A stretch of DNA of 22,678 nucleotides from NCBI GenBank assembly GCA_003165855.1, contig PMXH01000561.1, positions 16,683 to 39,360 on the forward strand, written 5' to 3'. The first letter of the stretch is position 1. Each line of letters begins with the position of its first letter. Shown one piece after another: positions 16,201-22,678 of this stretch. Under the pieces are notes generated by a model. It ran no database searches, was not told where the DNA came from, and saw only the letters and a list, made by a program, of their open reading frames with translations. A program made the translations under genes and the position numbers. The stretch comes from Acidobacteriaceae bacterium. Its GTDB lineage: Bacteria > Acidobacteriota > Terriglobia > Terriglobales > Acidobacteriaceae.

Positions 16201-17188
16201 GCAACTGCGGCACTTTTTCGTTGTCGGGAATGTTAGGGTCCTGATTGTAAAAATACGGGGCTGCGTTCAGCCAATCGGTTCCGCGATGAACATAAAGACC
16301 GCCGTGAATGGTGTTGGTGCCGGAGGCGGTGCTCATGTCGATGTGGGCGCCGCTGGTGGACCCCTGTTGGGCGTCGTACATGGAGGTGTTCACCATGAAC
16401 TCCTGAACCGTTTCCGGGGCAGGCGTCGGTAAAGCCTGGCCGATCGCCAGATATGGCGATGCCGTGCTCTGAATGATTTCGGCGGTGGTGCTGGAAGCGC
16501 CGGCCACGCCAGTGTTATTCACAATGCGTGCCGAAGCTACCTGGCTGGTGCTTTTGCCATTGAACAGATTACTGGCATCGACTCCGTTCAGAAGAAACGT
16601 GTTACTGGTGTCGCGCTGGCCGTTGGCCCAAATGGGCTGATTGCCCAGACCGGCGTTTGCGCCGGTGCCGTTGGGTAACTCCGCGTTGACTCCTGGCGAA
16701 AGGATCGCCAGGCCCGTGAAACTTCCCGTGGGCAGCGGGACAGAATCGATCTGCTCTTTCTCCAGAATGTAGCCGTTGGTGGTGTCGACCGCATTCATCA
16801 AGGGCGCGGCGGCGACCGTAACGACGGTGCCGACTTGTCCGATCTTCAGCGTCGCGTTGACGGTGGCGGTTCGGTCGGCTTGCACAGTGATGGAAGGAAT
16901 CTTTTCGCTTTGAAAACCTTCGTGCGTGTAGGTGAGCGTGTAAGTACCGATGGGAAGATTCACGAAGTCGTAGCTGCCGTTCGCGTTGGTTTTTTGGGTA
17001 CGCGTGAGTTTGGTCTGGTCACCCACGATCGTCACATCGGTTTGCGGCAGCACGCTGCCGGTCTTGTCTGTGACGGTACCGGTGATGCCGCCGAGCGTCT
17101 GCTGGGCCTGAGCATCCGTGACAAAGGCAAAGTGCATCCAGAGGGATGCCGCGACTAGGAAAGCGACAAGTCCAATTCTGTTGAGCAT
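13262..17188 (-). CDS. Large TonB-dependent outer-membrane receptor with carboxypeptidase-regulatory-like domain (Oar-like)
   Basis: 1,308 residues from ATG 17188, which has GAGG six bases upstream; the TTG one codon earlier is less likely. Order of parts: signal peptide of about 29 residues ending in TDAQAQ; a CarboxypepD_reg beta-sandwich at about 33-120 (GGITGTVTDKTGSVLPQTDV, then NGSYDFVNLPIGTYTLTYTHEGF); a plug at about 130-270 with NGVDASNLF and a TVQEF segment; then a long beta-barrel ending in the aromatic IQMSLSLSF. This architecture is greatly expanded in Acidobacteriota and resembles Myxococcus Oar. Such receptors take up large or scarce substrates, often oligosaccharides or peptides, powered by TonB-ExbBD, none of which is encoded here. 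No TonB-box can be called with certainty. An amino-acid permease lies just upstream on the same strand, hinting at peptide or amino-acid uptake, but the substrate is unknown. Confidence 0.92.
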   Translation of the reverse strand: MLNRIGLVAFLVAASLWMHFAFVTDAQAQQTLGGITGTVTDKTGSVLPQTDVTIVGDQTKLTRTQKTNANGSYDFVNLPIGTYTLTYTHEGFQSEKIPSITVQADRTATVNATLKIGQVGTVVTVAAAPLMNAVDTTNGYILEKEQIDSVPLPTGSFTGLAILSPGVNAELPNGTGANAGLGNQPIWANGQRDTSNTFLLNGVDASNLFNGKSTSQVASARIVNNTGVAGASSTTAEIIQSTASPYLAIGQALPTPAPETVQEFMVNTSMYDAQQGSTSGAHIDMSTASGTNTIHGGLYVHRGTDWLNAAPYFYNQDPNIPDNEKVPQLHRYTAGGTIGGALIKDRLFGFASYQHTHVSDLEIGASRTAAPFGLTDDRSPAALANIALSDWGTVVSPSVGTPGGIDSVAYNLLTTKLPNGQYLFPSANPNSLPTVNFPENVFLTQPAYFISDQAVSDLDYLATPKDTLSLKYYYQHDPTSAPFGFSSVEGFTQHLDAGSQVVSITNTQSIRSNLSVSEVFGFIREKVYSTIDQPFTPGSIGINAFGSNVFPGITIVDDLGNDAAANAGNCTSNQDQAACGPPFNAGLNIGATAASQGAFTGIFQNRWMPSVNAIWNHGKHTLTFGGSFSYTQLNARDDRTNTGMIGFNNFADFLTGSPIGYQADGFITTTFLQGDANRYYRSHESGWYLQDKFQVRSNLSISAGLRFDYHGGLTEKNGRIFNFDPSSYNYDATDDIIKSNGFIVAGNNPDFPTKGVSSSTLTGRQWGLAPRVGLAWSPKMFSDKVVVRAGWGMYYDRGELFTYLSPGFASGVIAGGPFGVNQTPPWVNAQVCAPAYVNCPGGFENPWGSTLGAPPSGNPADLSLPNATDITNGAQLFSFADYNRANKLPYTLNQTLDIQWQPRHDLAIEIGYVGNLGRHEIVPLPFNQAQIASPSNPIRPGTPFEQDYTYGYSVVGPSTCNPQVFGNCTPINLPSVNGQPPQPYQETFEGGNVDLRVPYIGYSSESESYTAAGISAYNALQVHVEKRMSHGLQVGASYTFSHSTDEQSAMGLFYNGNNPLNLRSGYGLSDFDRKHVLNFTYMYQFPAFFSVSSFKGKLADGWAITGLTVIQSGQPYSVVDYSGAVGSIFYGDNDGITNPIVPLSGCSAKQALTGASGAGASPALNASCFGIPLLAGGALNGAIPSNDPYETNFIANGQRNIFRQSWQRRADISLVKMTQITERSSLKYSFDVFNLTNTASFDIPIDDVSQNINFNGFPVVGTPATLSPCNQNFTGSLYVCPTTGSGLGVTNKTIGSARQIQMSLSLSF

Positions 17189-17191
17189 CAA

Positions 17192-17428
17192 TGACCTCGT
17201 GCAGCTCCGTAACTACACTCGTGCGACAACGCCTGCCAAGGCGGTCGAACCGCGTACGTACTGTCAAGACGATGTTGGCGGCAGAGTTGGCTTGCTCGGC
17301 CTAGCATGCAAGAATTGATGGACCAATTTACGCGAGTCGGGAATGGAAACAAAGGGCCATGTTCAGTAAAAATTTCTTTGGCACAGATTAGATATTTCTA
17401 TCGCGGATGTGATGGATCCTCGGGCCAA
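17192..17428. other. Intergenic region between APC permease and TonB receptor
   Basis: About 237 bases without a credible gene. It holds a TTGACA on the minus strand (17262-17267) with no acceptable -10 at normal spacing, and a small inverted repeat AATTG-ATGGAC-CAATT at 17313-17328. The TonB-receptor promoter is probably here, but I cannot place it. Confidence 0.4.
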
Positions 17429-18820
17429 TTAACTCCCAGAGGGCGCCGCAGCCTTACGGTGCCTGCGAAACACGAACCACAACAGTCCTGCCGTCAGATA
17501 GGCAAGATAGATGTAGGGCAGCTTGCCGTACGGTCCTTCGGGAACTGGGTAAAAATTCCCGACTAGAGCGAGCAGCATAGCAAGGCCCGCCAGCCAGGGA
17601 ATGATCTGCGCTCCACGGCGAAAGACACCTTGATCGCGCAAGTAGCGTGGCAGTGCGACGCACACCAGCGCATAAGCCACGATGAAACCATACGTCGCCA
17701 GTGAGCCCAGCCAGCCATAGACATCCAAGCCACTCGCTCCGCGGGCCGCCAGCACTGCTACGGGGAGCAGTGCAGCGATTCCGGTGATGATGACTGCCCG
17801 GCTTGGAGTCTGATTCCGGGCGTGCGTGTTGCGCAGAGAGCCGTGGGCGAGCCCGTTGTGGGCCATGAGCAGCAATACACGCGCTGCCGCCGTGATGCAA
17901 GCCAAGGTCCCGGCAAACAGGCTCACGAGCGCACCAATATCGATCAGCAGTCCCAGCACCGGTACGCGGACGACTCGGGCCAGCACATGCATGGGCGCCT
18001 GGCTCGTGCTCAGGTCTTGACCCGCAGTGTGGAAACCCAACACTTCCGCGTAGGCGCAGACAGTGAAGAACGCACCAGCGAGAACGGCGCTTTGGAGGAC
18101 CGCCCGCGGAATTGTTCTCAGCGGGTCGCGCGCCTCCGAGCCCAAAGTGGTAGCGCTCTCAAAGCCGACAAAGCTGAATAGCGCCAGCACCAGTCCCAAC
18201 CGAAGTCCACTTCCGGTCATGCCGCGCAGGTGCAATTCGTCCCAGTCCCAGCGCCGGCCGTGGCCCACCAGCAAGAGAGTTACCATGATCACAATCACCG
18301 TGACAGACGCCGCCTCGATCCACAGCATAAGGCGTGCGGAGATCTTCACGTCGCGATAAGCAATCCATATCGAAGCGCCAGTAACCAGCGCGGCCAACCA
18401 AACGGCAGAGTAGAGATGACCCGTGGCATCGTGCAGCAGCAAGTTCGCGTAATAGTAAAAGCCGCCGATCACGCTCGATCCCGTGGCCACATAAGCGAGC
18501 AAAAGACTCCACGCCGCGGTCGCGCCAAGCCACGGGGGCAGCGTCATCGAGGCATAGGTATAGAGCGAACCGGGGGAGGCCGAAAGGCGGGCATAACGGC
18601 CAATGCATCGAGCCACCAGCAGCACGGCCACAGTCGCGAGCACGTAAGCCAGCCAGGTGCCGTTGCCGGCAAGCGCACACACTAGCGGGATGGTGGCCGC
18701 GGGCGTGGTGGTGGGAGCCATGGTGGAAACGGATTGCGCCAGCGTTTCCATCGGAGAGAGAATCCCGCGACGCAATCCATAGTCCGTGTTCACGGAATGC
18801 TCTTGTTCCGTTTGCACCAT
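17429..18820 (-). CDS. APC-superfamily amino-acid permease
   Basis: 463 residues from ATG 18820, which has GGAGG eleven bases upstream; the ATG seven codons earlier would place that ribosome site inside the gene. The protein is almost wholly hydrophobic, with about 12 membrane segments, and shows family hallmarks: an N-terminal LAQSVSTMAPTTTPAATIP first helix with an unwound, small-residue stretch; ASPGSLYTYAS near residue 81; and LALFSFVGFESATTLGSEARDP near 210-230, the characteristic TM6 FxGFE motif followed by an EA-DP loop. It should import amino acids or related amines across the inner membrane by proton or exchange coupling. It is divergent from the adenosine deaminase and lies 240 bases upstream of the TonB receptor on the same strand, so inner- and outer-membrane uptake could be linked. 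The substrate is unknown; loss of the TM6 Glu would argue against transport, but it is present. Confidence 0.87.
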   Translation of the reverse strand: MVQTEQEHSVNTDYGLRRGILSPMETLAQSVSTMAPTTTPAATIPLVCALAGNGTWLAYVLATVAVLLVARCIGRYARLSASPGSLYTYASMTLPPWLGATAAWSLLLAYVATGSSVIGGFYYYANLLLHDATGHLYSAVWLAALVTGASIWIAYRDVKISARLMLWIEAASVTVIVIMVTLLLVGHGRRWDWDELHLRGMTGSGLRLGLVLALFSFVGFESATTLGSEARDPLRTIPRAVLQSAVLAGAFFTVCAYAEVLGFHTAGQDLSTSQAPMHVLARVVRVPVLGLLIDIGALVSLFAGTLACITAAARVLLLMAHNGLAHGSLRNTHARNQTPSRAVIITGIAALLPVAVLAARGASGLDVYGWLGSLATYGFIVAYALVCVALPRYLRDQGVFRRGAQIIPWLAGLAMLLALVGNFYPVPEGPYGKLPYIYLAYLTAGLLWFVFRRHRKAAAPSGS

Positions 18821-18979
18821 GCTGTGGCAATCCTCCGGCATGTCAGGTTGGGGTTGGATTGTACAACACTAACCGCGGGAGAGATCGAGAGGGAACCTGA
18901 TCTCAGTGGTGGTGTATTATCTTGCAACGCTTCCCCTGCTCAGTTAGACGACGCCGCTGCTGAGAGGAAACAGCAGGCC

Positions 18980-20071
18980 ATGAAACTCGGTAACGAATTA
19001 CTAACACGCCTTCCCAAAGTCCTCTTGCACGAGCATCTGGACGGCGCGCTGCGACCGCAAACTGTAATTGAGTTGGCGAGTGACGCAGGATACGCGGAGC
19101 TTCCGACACAAGATCCGCAGGCGTTAGCGGAATGGTTTCATCGAGGCGCGAACCAGGGCAGTCTTGCCAAATACCTGGAGGGTTTCTCACACACCATTGC
19201 GGTCATGCAAACGGAGGAGGCGCTGCAGCGCACCGCCTATGAACAGGCCGAGGATCTGAGCCAGGATGGAATTGTTTATTTCGAATCTCGCTTTGCGCCT
19301 GTCTTTCATACCCAGAAAGGACTGACCCACCAAAGAATTGTCGCGGCGGTGTTGAAGGGACTGGAGCAAGGCCGAAAAGATTTCGGGATTTCTTCCGGGT
19401 TGATCATTTGTGCGATGCGCAACATGAACGTCTCGCTCGAAATGGCTGAGCTTGCAGTCGATTTTCGGGCGCGCGGCGTGGTCGGCTTCGATCTGGCGGG
19501 CGAAGAAGGCGGTTATCCCCCGAAAAAGCACGTGGATGCTTTCCATTACATCCAGCGCGAGAACTTCAATATCACGATTCATGCCGGGGAAGGCTATGGA
19601 AAAGAGTCGATCTGGCAGGCGATTCAATATTGCGGAGCGCACCGCATCGGGCACGGGACGCGGCTGATTGATGATATTGCCATCCTGGAAGGCAAGGCGG
19701 TTAAGCTGGGCGATCTGGCTCAATACGTTCTCGACAAGCGCATCCCGCTGGAGATTTGCTTGCTGAGTAACGTACACACGGGAGCCACACCGAGTTTGGC
19801 GGAACATCCCTTCCGGATTCTTTACCAAGAGAAATTCCGCGTCACGCTGAACACGGACAACCGGTTGATGAGCAGCACAAGCATGACACAGGAATTCGCA
19901 GCGGCCGCGGAGACCTTTGGGCTGACCCTGGATGATTTTGAGAAGATCACCATTAACGCGATGAAGAGTGCTTTCTTGCCATATAAAGAGCGCTGCGATT
20001 TCATCTATTCGGCGATCAAACCCGGTTACGCCCGGGTTCGAGAATCGGCAAGGGCAAAGGCGGCCACCTGA
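18980..20071 (+). CDS. add: Adenosine deaminase
   Basis: 363 residues from ATG 18980, preceded by GAGAGGA about a dozen bases upstream; the longer open frame from 18734 overlaps the divergent permease gene and has no family similarity before this point. Zinc and catalytic residues of the amidohydrolase barrel are complete: His17 and His19 in HEHLDG, His201 and Glu204 in IHAGEG, His225 in RIGHGTRL, SNVHTG at 263-268, and Asp293 in NTDNRLMS. The NTDN form, rather than NTDD, is the usual one in actinobacterial-type enzymes. It deaminates adenosine (and deoxyadenosine) to inosine in the cytoplasm. A broken purine nucleoside permease starts 22 bases after the stop in the same direction, so import and deamination were once coupled. 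Aminofutalosine deaminase is a possible but less likely alternative. Confidence 0.92.
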   Translation: MKLGNELLTRLPKVLLHEHLDGALRPQTVIELASDAGYAELPTQDPQALAEWFHRGANQGSLAKYLEGFSHTIAVMQTEEALQRTAYEQAEDLSQDGIVYFESRFAPVFHTQKGLTHQRIVAAVLKGLEQGRKDFGISSGLIICAMRNMNVSLEMAELAVDFRARGVVGFDLAGEEGGYPPKKHVDAFHYIQRENFNITIHAGEGYGKESIWQAIQYCGAHRIGHGTRLIDDIAILEGKAVKLGDLAQYVLDKRIPLEICLLSNVHTGATPSLAEHPFRILYQEKFRVTLNTDNRLMSSTSMTQEFAAAAETFGLTLDDFEKITINAMKSAFLPYKERCDFIYSAIKPGYARVRESARAKAAT

Positions 20072-20092
20072 TCGCATGCCCACGGAGATTTC

Positions 20093-20541
20093 ATGAGCAG
20101 CAGTGCCAAGAGCTTAGCGCTCGCTCTCGCGCTCTCCGCGCTCTGTCCTCGTTCCCTTTCTGCTCAGGCCGTAGCGAGTCCAAGCGTTGGCCCACTCGTC
20201 CATCTTAGAGCCGTGCCAGAACGTGCTTGCCGATGACAAACGGCAAAGGCAATTACATGGTTGCTGCCATGGAGGATTCCGGCACACTACAGGCCCTCAC
20301 GTTCCTGAACCAGGCTGGGCGCGTTGATCTGCGCCGAGTGCTCGTGCTCCGCACGGTCAGCAACTACGACCGCGAAGCGCCAGGCGTGCCTGTGGCGGAA
20401 AGCCTGCAAGAAATGGTTTCCGGCAACTACTCGGCTTACATGCCGGCCTTGGAGGCAGCTCAGACAGTCGGAGACAAAGTGGTTCTAGATATTGTGGAGC
20501 ATTGGGCCGAACGTGAGTCCGCTATTCCTCACGCACCGTAA
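20093..20541 (+). pseudogene. Purine nucleoside permease (NUP family), internally deleted and frameshifted
   Basis: ATG 20093 has GGAGA upstream and encodes a clean signal peptide (MSSSAKSLALALALSALC, then SLSAQA) but the frame stops at 20234-20236 after 47 codons. In another frame from about 20227 the sequence resumes as MTNGKGNYMVAAMEDSGT, LNQAGRVDLRRVLVLRTVSNYD, then EAAQTVGDKVVLDIVEHW, which is the C-terminal third of NUP-family periplasmic nucleoside permeases, ending with a natural-looking stop at 20541. Roughly 180-200 residues of the middle are absent compared with the usual length near 340. The 5' and 3' ends are thus both present while the centre is lost and the frame is broken. The protein is almost certainly not functional. 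Confidence 0.82.
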
Positions 20542-20573
20542 TCAAAGCGGTGCTGAACACGTCATCCGGACAG

Positions 20574-20755
20574 CGGGAATCGACGAGCCCTGGAAGAATG
20601 GCTGCTTCGCCGAAATCGTGAATCTTGTAACTCCCGGCCGGTACTCGGTCGGGAGAAACAACAGCCTGGATTCGTTCTCCTTCCACCAGGATGGCCGCCA
20701 GGCGGATGCCTTCGGGAGTGATCACTCGGCGAGCGAGGAAAGCTTGCAAACTCAA
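20574..20755 (-). pseudogene. Allantoinase (amidohydrolase), N-terminal stub only
   Basis: On the minus strand TTG 20755, with AAGGAG eight bases upstream, opens a frame reading ARRVITPEGIRLAAILVEGE, then FGEAAILPGLVDS. This is the first beta-sandwich of allantoinase-like amidohydrolases, ending exactly where the metal-binding HVH of the barrel should follow (LPGLVDSHVH in the family). Here LVDS runs into RCPDDVFSTALITVREE and a stop inside the end of the permease relic. No metal ligand remains, so the gene is dead. The translation tail after LVDS may belong to another deleted gene; I do not recognise it. Confidence 0.75.
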
Positions 20756-20938
20756 GGTGTCAGCTCCTTGGAAGATCGCCTCTAGGGGCAGAGCGTGTCC
20801 CGGTCGCACCGCTTTTGCGACGCAGCCGTCACCCACCACATCAAAACAACATTTTACGAAGTTCTGATGCCCGTCTTATACTCGCTTCTCAGCGAAGCGG
20901 CTGCGAAAGAGTCCATGTCGACTGATTAGCGGATTCGC
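20756..20938. other. Non-coding stretch between allantoinase stub and guanine deaminase operator
   Basis: No credible gene. It contains a small hairpin CGCTTC-TCAGC-GAAGCG near 20883-20899. No clean promoter could be assigned. Confidence 0.35.
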
Positions 20939-20960
20939 GGTTTGCTGGCGCCAGCAAACC
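20939..20960. promoter_or_regulatory. Perfect 22-bp palindrome upstream of guanine deaminase (candidate operator)
   Basis: The 11-base arm GGTTTGCTGGC is followed without spacer by its exact reverse complement. It ends 30 bases before the guanine deaminase ATG. A perfect gapless palindrome centred on GC fits a dimeric repressor operator better than a terminator, as there is no U-tract. As RNA it could fold as a 9-bp stem with a GCGC loop. Confidence 0.6.
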
Positions 20961-20990
20961 ATTACCGATTTACGCAGATAGAACGAACAC

Positions 20991-21458
20991 ATGGACAATC
21001 CTTTCATGGCCCGCGCCATTCAGCTCTCGATTGAAAACGTTCACTCCGTGCGCGGCGGCCCCTTCGGCGCGGTGGTGGTGAAGGACGGTGCCATCGTTGC
21101 AGAAGGCACGAATCAGGTTACTTCCACCAATGATCCTACCGCGCACGCGGAAATACTCGCCATTCGCGGAGCATGCAAGAACCTTGGAATCTTCGATCTT
21201 GAAGGCTGCGAGATCTACACTTCCTGTGAACCGTGCCCCATGTGCCTCGGAGCAATCTACTGGGCACGCCTTTCTCGCGTTTATTTTGCCAATGCCGACG
21301 CGGATGCGTCCAGAATCGGATTTGACGATTCCCTGATCTACCGTGAACTCGCACAGCCGCATTCCCAGCGCAAGATTCCGATGATCCAGATGATGCGCGA
21401 AGAGGCGTTAGCTGCGTTTCGAGCGTGGGAAAACAAACCTAACAAGATCGCGTATTGA
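20991..21458 (+). CDS. guaD: Guanine deaminase (GuaD, CDA fold)
   Basis: 155 residues from ATG 20991; no strong ribosome site is visible upstream. The protein parallels Bacillus subtilis GuaD along its whole length: GGPFGAVVVKDGAIVAEG at 22-39, TNDPTAHAE with zinc ligand His52 and catalytic Glu54, SCEPCPMCLGAIYWAR at 78-93 with ligands Cys82 and Cys85, GFDDSLIY near 109-116, and the C-terminal NKIAY, equivalent to the NKKEY tail that swaps into the partner's active site in the dimer. It converts guanine to xanthine in the cytoplasm. The purine permease gene starts 42 bases later on the same strand, giving a base import plus deamination operon, probably governed by the upstream palindrome. tRNA adenosine deaminase (TadA) is excluded by the swapped tail and spacing. 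Confidence 0.92.
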   Translation: MDNPFMARAIQLSIENVHSVRGGPFGAVVVKDGAIVAEGTNQVTSTNDPTAHAEILAIRGACKNLGIFDLEGCEIYTSCEPCPMCLGAIYWARLSRVYFANADADASRIGFDDSLIYRELAQPHSQRKIPMIQMMREEALAAFRAWENKPNKIAY

Positions 21459-21500
21459 GTCTGCTTGGGCCCGCGCCAATCTCAGGTTCATGGAGGATGA

Positions 21501-22678
21501 TTGATCGATCGTTACTTCAAACTTGCCGAGAACCACACCTCAGTGAAGCAGGAGATGCTGGGCGGCCTCACCACGTTCGTCACGATGGCTTACATCATTG
21601 TGGTGAATCCCCAGATTCTCGCTCAGGCAGGGATGCCACCGGATGGCGTGGTCTTTGCGACCTGCGCTTCTGCCGCGGTGGCCACGCTGGTGATGGGACT
21701 CTATGCCAACTATCCCATCGCATTGGCGCCGGGAATGTCTCTGAACGCCTACTTCACCTATTCAGTTTGCCTCGCCATGCATGTTCCCTGGCGTACCGCG
21801 CTAGCGGTGGTTTTTTGCTCCGGCGTTCTTTTCCTGGTGCTCACGGTGACGCGGGTTCGCGAGCAGATCGTCAATGGCATGCCCGACTGCCTGAAACACT
21901 CGACTGCCGCGGGGATTGGAATGTTCATTGCATTTGTGGGACTGCGGAACGCAAAGCTCGTAGTGGCAAATCCGGCGACGTACGTCGGTCTCGGCAGCTT
22001 CGCCGACAAAGAGGTGCAGACTGCCTGCTTTGGCCTGGTCCTGACGCTCGTCCTCATGTCCCGAAAGCTCCATGGCGCCATCCTGATCGGCATCTTCGGC
22101 ACGGCGCTGCTCGGAATTCTTCGCGGCATCACAAGCTGGCCCACCGCAATTTTTGCGATGCCCCATCCCTCTTCCACTTTCTTGCAGCTCGATTTTCGCG
22201 GCGCTAGCCACCTCGGCCTGCTCGAAATCCTGTTCGCTTTCCTGTTTGTGGATCTATTCGACAACGTCGGCACCCTCGTGGGAGTTTGCGAGCAGGGCGG
22301 CTTCATCAAGAACGGCAAGATTCCGCGTGTGGGCCGCGTGCTGGTTGCAGATGCCGTAGGAACCATCGTCGGCTCCTTGACAGGAACTTCCACGGTGACG
22401 AGCTACATTGAAAGCGCAGCAGGAGTAGCCGCCGGGGCTCGCACCGGTCTGAGCAATGTCGCAGTCGCTGCGCTCTTCTTGCTCGCGACGTTCTGTTCGC
22501 CGCTGGCCACCGCGATTCCGGCCTACGCGACGGCCCCCGCGTTGATTCTAGTCGGCGTTCTGATGACGCAATCCATTGCGCAAATCGCTTGGCAGGACTT
22601 CAGCGAAGCCGTCCCGGCATTCATCACGATGCTGGCCACGCCGCTTACATTCAGCATCGCGACCGGCCTCAGCCTCGG
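21501..22678 (+). CDS. NCS2-family purine permease, AzgA/PbuG type (3' end outside window)
   Basis: 392 codons visible, open to the window edge. The start is TTG 21501: a stop in the same frame lies immediately before it, GGAGG sits at 21492-21496, and the resulting N-terminus (IDRYFKLAENHTSVKQEMLG, then GLTTFVTMAYIIVVNP) matches AzgA-type proteins at the expected place. Other marks: ALAPGMSLNAYFTYSV near residue 78, FVDLFDNVGTLVG in the TM8 region, and GTSTVTSYIESAAGVAAGAR in the TM10 region, the diagnostic AzgA signature. It is a proton-coupled importer of adenine, guanine or hypoxanthine in the inner membrane. It is 42 bases after guaD and surely in its operon, so guanine is a natural substrate. 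An ATG at 21497 opens a different, spurious frame that ends at 22207. Confidence 0.93.
   Translation, partial: MIDRYFKLAENHTSVKQEMLGGLTTFVTMAYIIVVNPQILAQAGMPPDGVVFATCASAAVATLVMGLYANYPIALAPGMSLNAYFTYSVCLAMHVPWRTALAVVFCSGVLFLVLTVTRVREQIVNGMPDCLKHSTAAGIGMFIAFVGLRNAKLVVANPATYVGLGSFADKEVQTACFGLVLTLVLMSRKLHGAILIGIFGTALLGILRGITSWPTAIFAMPHPSSTFLQLDFRGASHLGLLEILFAFLFVDLFDNVGTLVGVCEQGGFIKNGKIPRVGRVLVADAVGTIVGSLTGTSTVTSYIESAAGVAAGARTGLSNVAVAALFLLATFCSPLATAIPAYATAPALILVGVLMTQSIAQIAWQDFSEAVPAFITMLATPLTFSIATGLSL

Noticed and set aside
17262..17267. TTGACA on the minus strand before the TonB receptor
   Set aside because: No acceptable -10 hexamer at 15-19 bases; left only as a remark.
18159..18830. Out-of-frame minus-strand open frame inside the APC permease
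   Set aside because: The permease frame carries the family motifs; this one has none.
18863..18880. TTGTACAA palindrome between the permease and adenosine deaminase
   Set aside because: Only eight bases of symmetry; flanking bases do not extend it around the same centre.
19187..20083. 298-codon minus-strand frame opposite adenosine deaminase
   Set aside because: The deaminase active-site motifs are on the plus strand; the reverse frame has no family features.
21455..22207. Plus-strand frame overlapping the NCS2 permease
   Set aside because: The sequence is Arg/His/Cys-rich without hydrophobic helices. The frame from TTG 21501 gives a full transporter.
1..22678. CRISPR array, tRNA or rRNA, prophage or IS transposase
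   Set aside because: No regularly spaced repeats, RNA-gene sequence or transposase/integrase reading frame was seen on either strand.

Overview
The window looks like chromosomal DNA from an Acidobacteriota-type bacterium. The best pointer is a very large (about 1,308-residue) outer-membrane TonB-dependent receptor with an N-terminal carboxypeptidase-regulatory-like domain, a protein class greatly expanded in that phylum. Moderate-to-high GC, mixed ATG/GTG/TTG starts with AGGA/GGAGG ribosome sites, and FCY1-like and AzgA-like proteins are compatible with this. The assignment is inference from content, not a phylogeny.

Left part (1-5919, all plus strand): the 3' end of an O-acetylhomoserine sulfhydrylase (metY-like); a MetA-family homoserine O-acyltransferase with unusual active-site positions; an AMP-forming acyl-CoA ligase; then a translationally coupled pair, a polytopic GT39-like (GT-C) membrane glycosyltransferase and a soluble family-2 glycosyltransferase of the dolichyl-phosphate-glucose-synthase type.

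Middle part (5920-12467): a decayed stretch holds a relic of the 3' end of the acyl-CoA ligase (plus strand) joined almost directly to a relic of the 3' end of a TPP-dependent enzyme (minus strand). The intact counterparts of both relics lie in this window, at 1637-3196 and 9296-10852. After the relics come a short-chain dehydrogenase (minus), a lipocalin-like protein (plus), a cytochrome P450 (plus), the intact acetolactate-synthase-like TPP enzyme (minus) and a GNAT/CelD-like acetyltransferase probably connected with exopolysaccharide (minus). The two blocks lying between intact gene and relic (GT pair; SDR-lipocalin-P450) are thus each bounded by direct repeats of a gene's 3' end, a mosaic that collapses neatly to an ancestral convergent ligase/TPP pair.

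Right part (12724-22678): a nucleobase/nucleoside salvage neighbourhood. It holds a yeast-FCY1-like cytosine deaminase, an adenosine deaminase, a guanine deaminase, and an AzgA/PbuG-type NCS2 purine permease that runs off the window. Between the adenosine and guanine deaminases lie two broken genes: a purine nucleoside permease with a large internal deletion and frameshift, and the N-terminal stub of an allantoinase. The giant TonB receptor and an APC amino-acid permease (both minus) sit in the middle of this neighbourhood. A perfect 22-bp palindrome precedes the guanine deaminase/permease pair and is a good operator candidate; a near-consensus CRP-type site precedes the acetyltransferase.

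I saw no tRNA, rRNA, CRISPR array, transposase or phage gene. I did not find a clearly new multi-gene system. The most informative signals are the gene-relic mosaic, the variant MetA, the decayed purine genes and the palindromic operator candidate.
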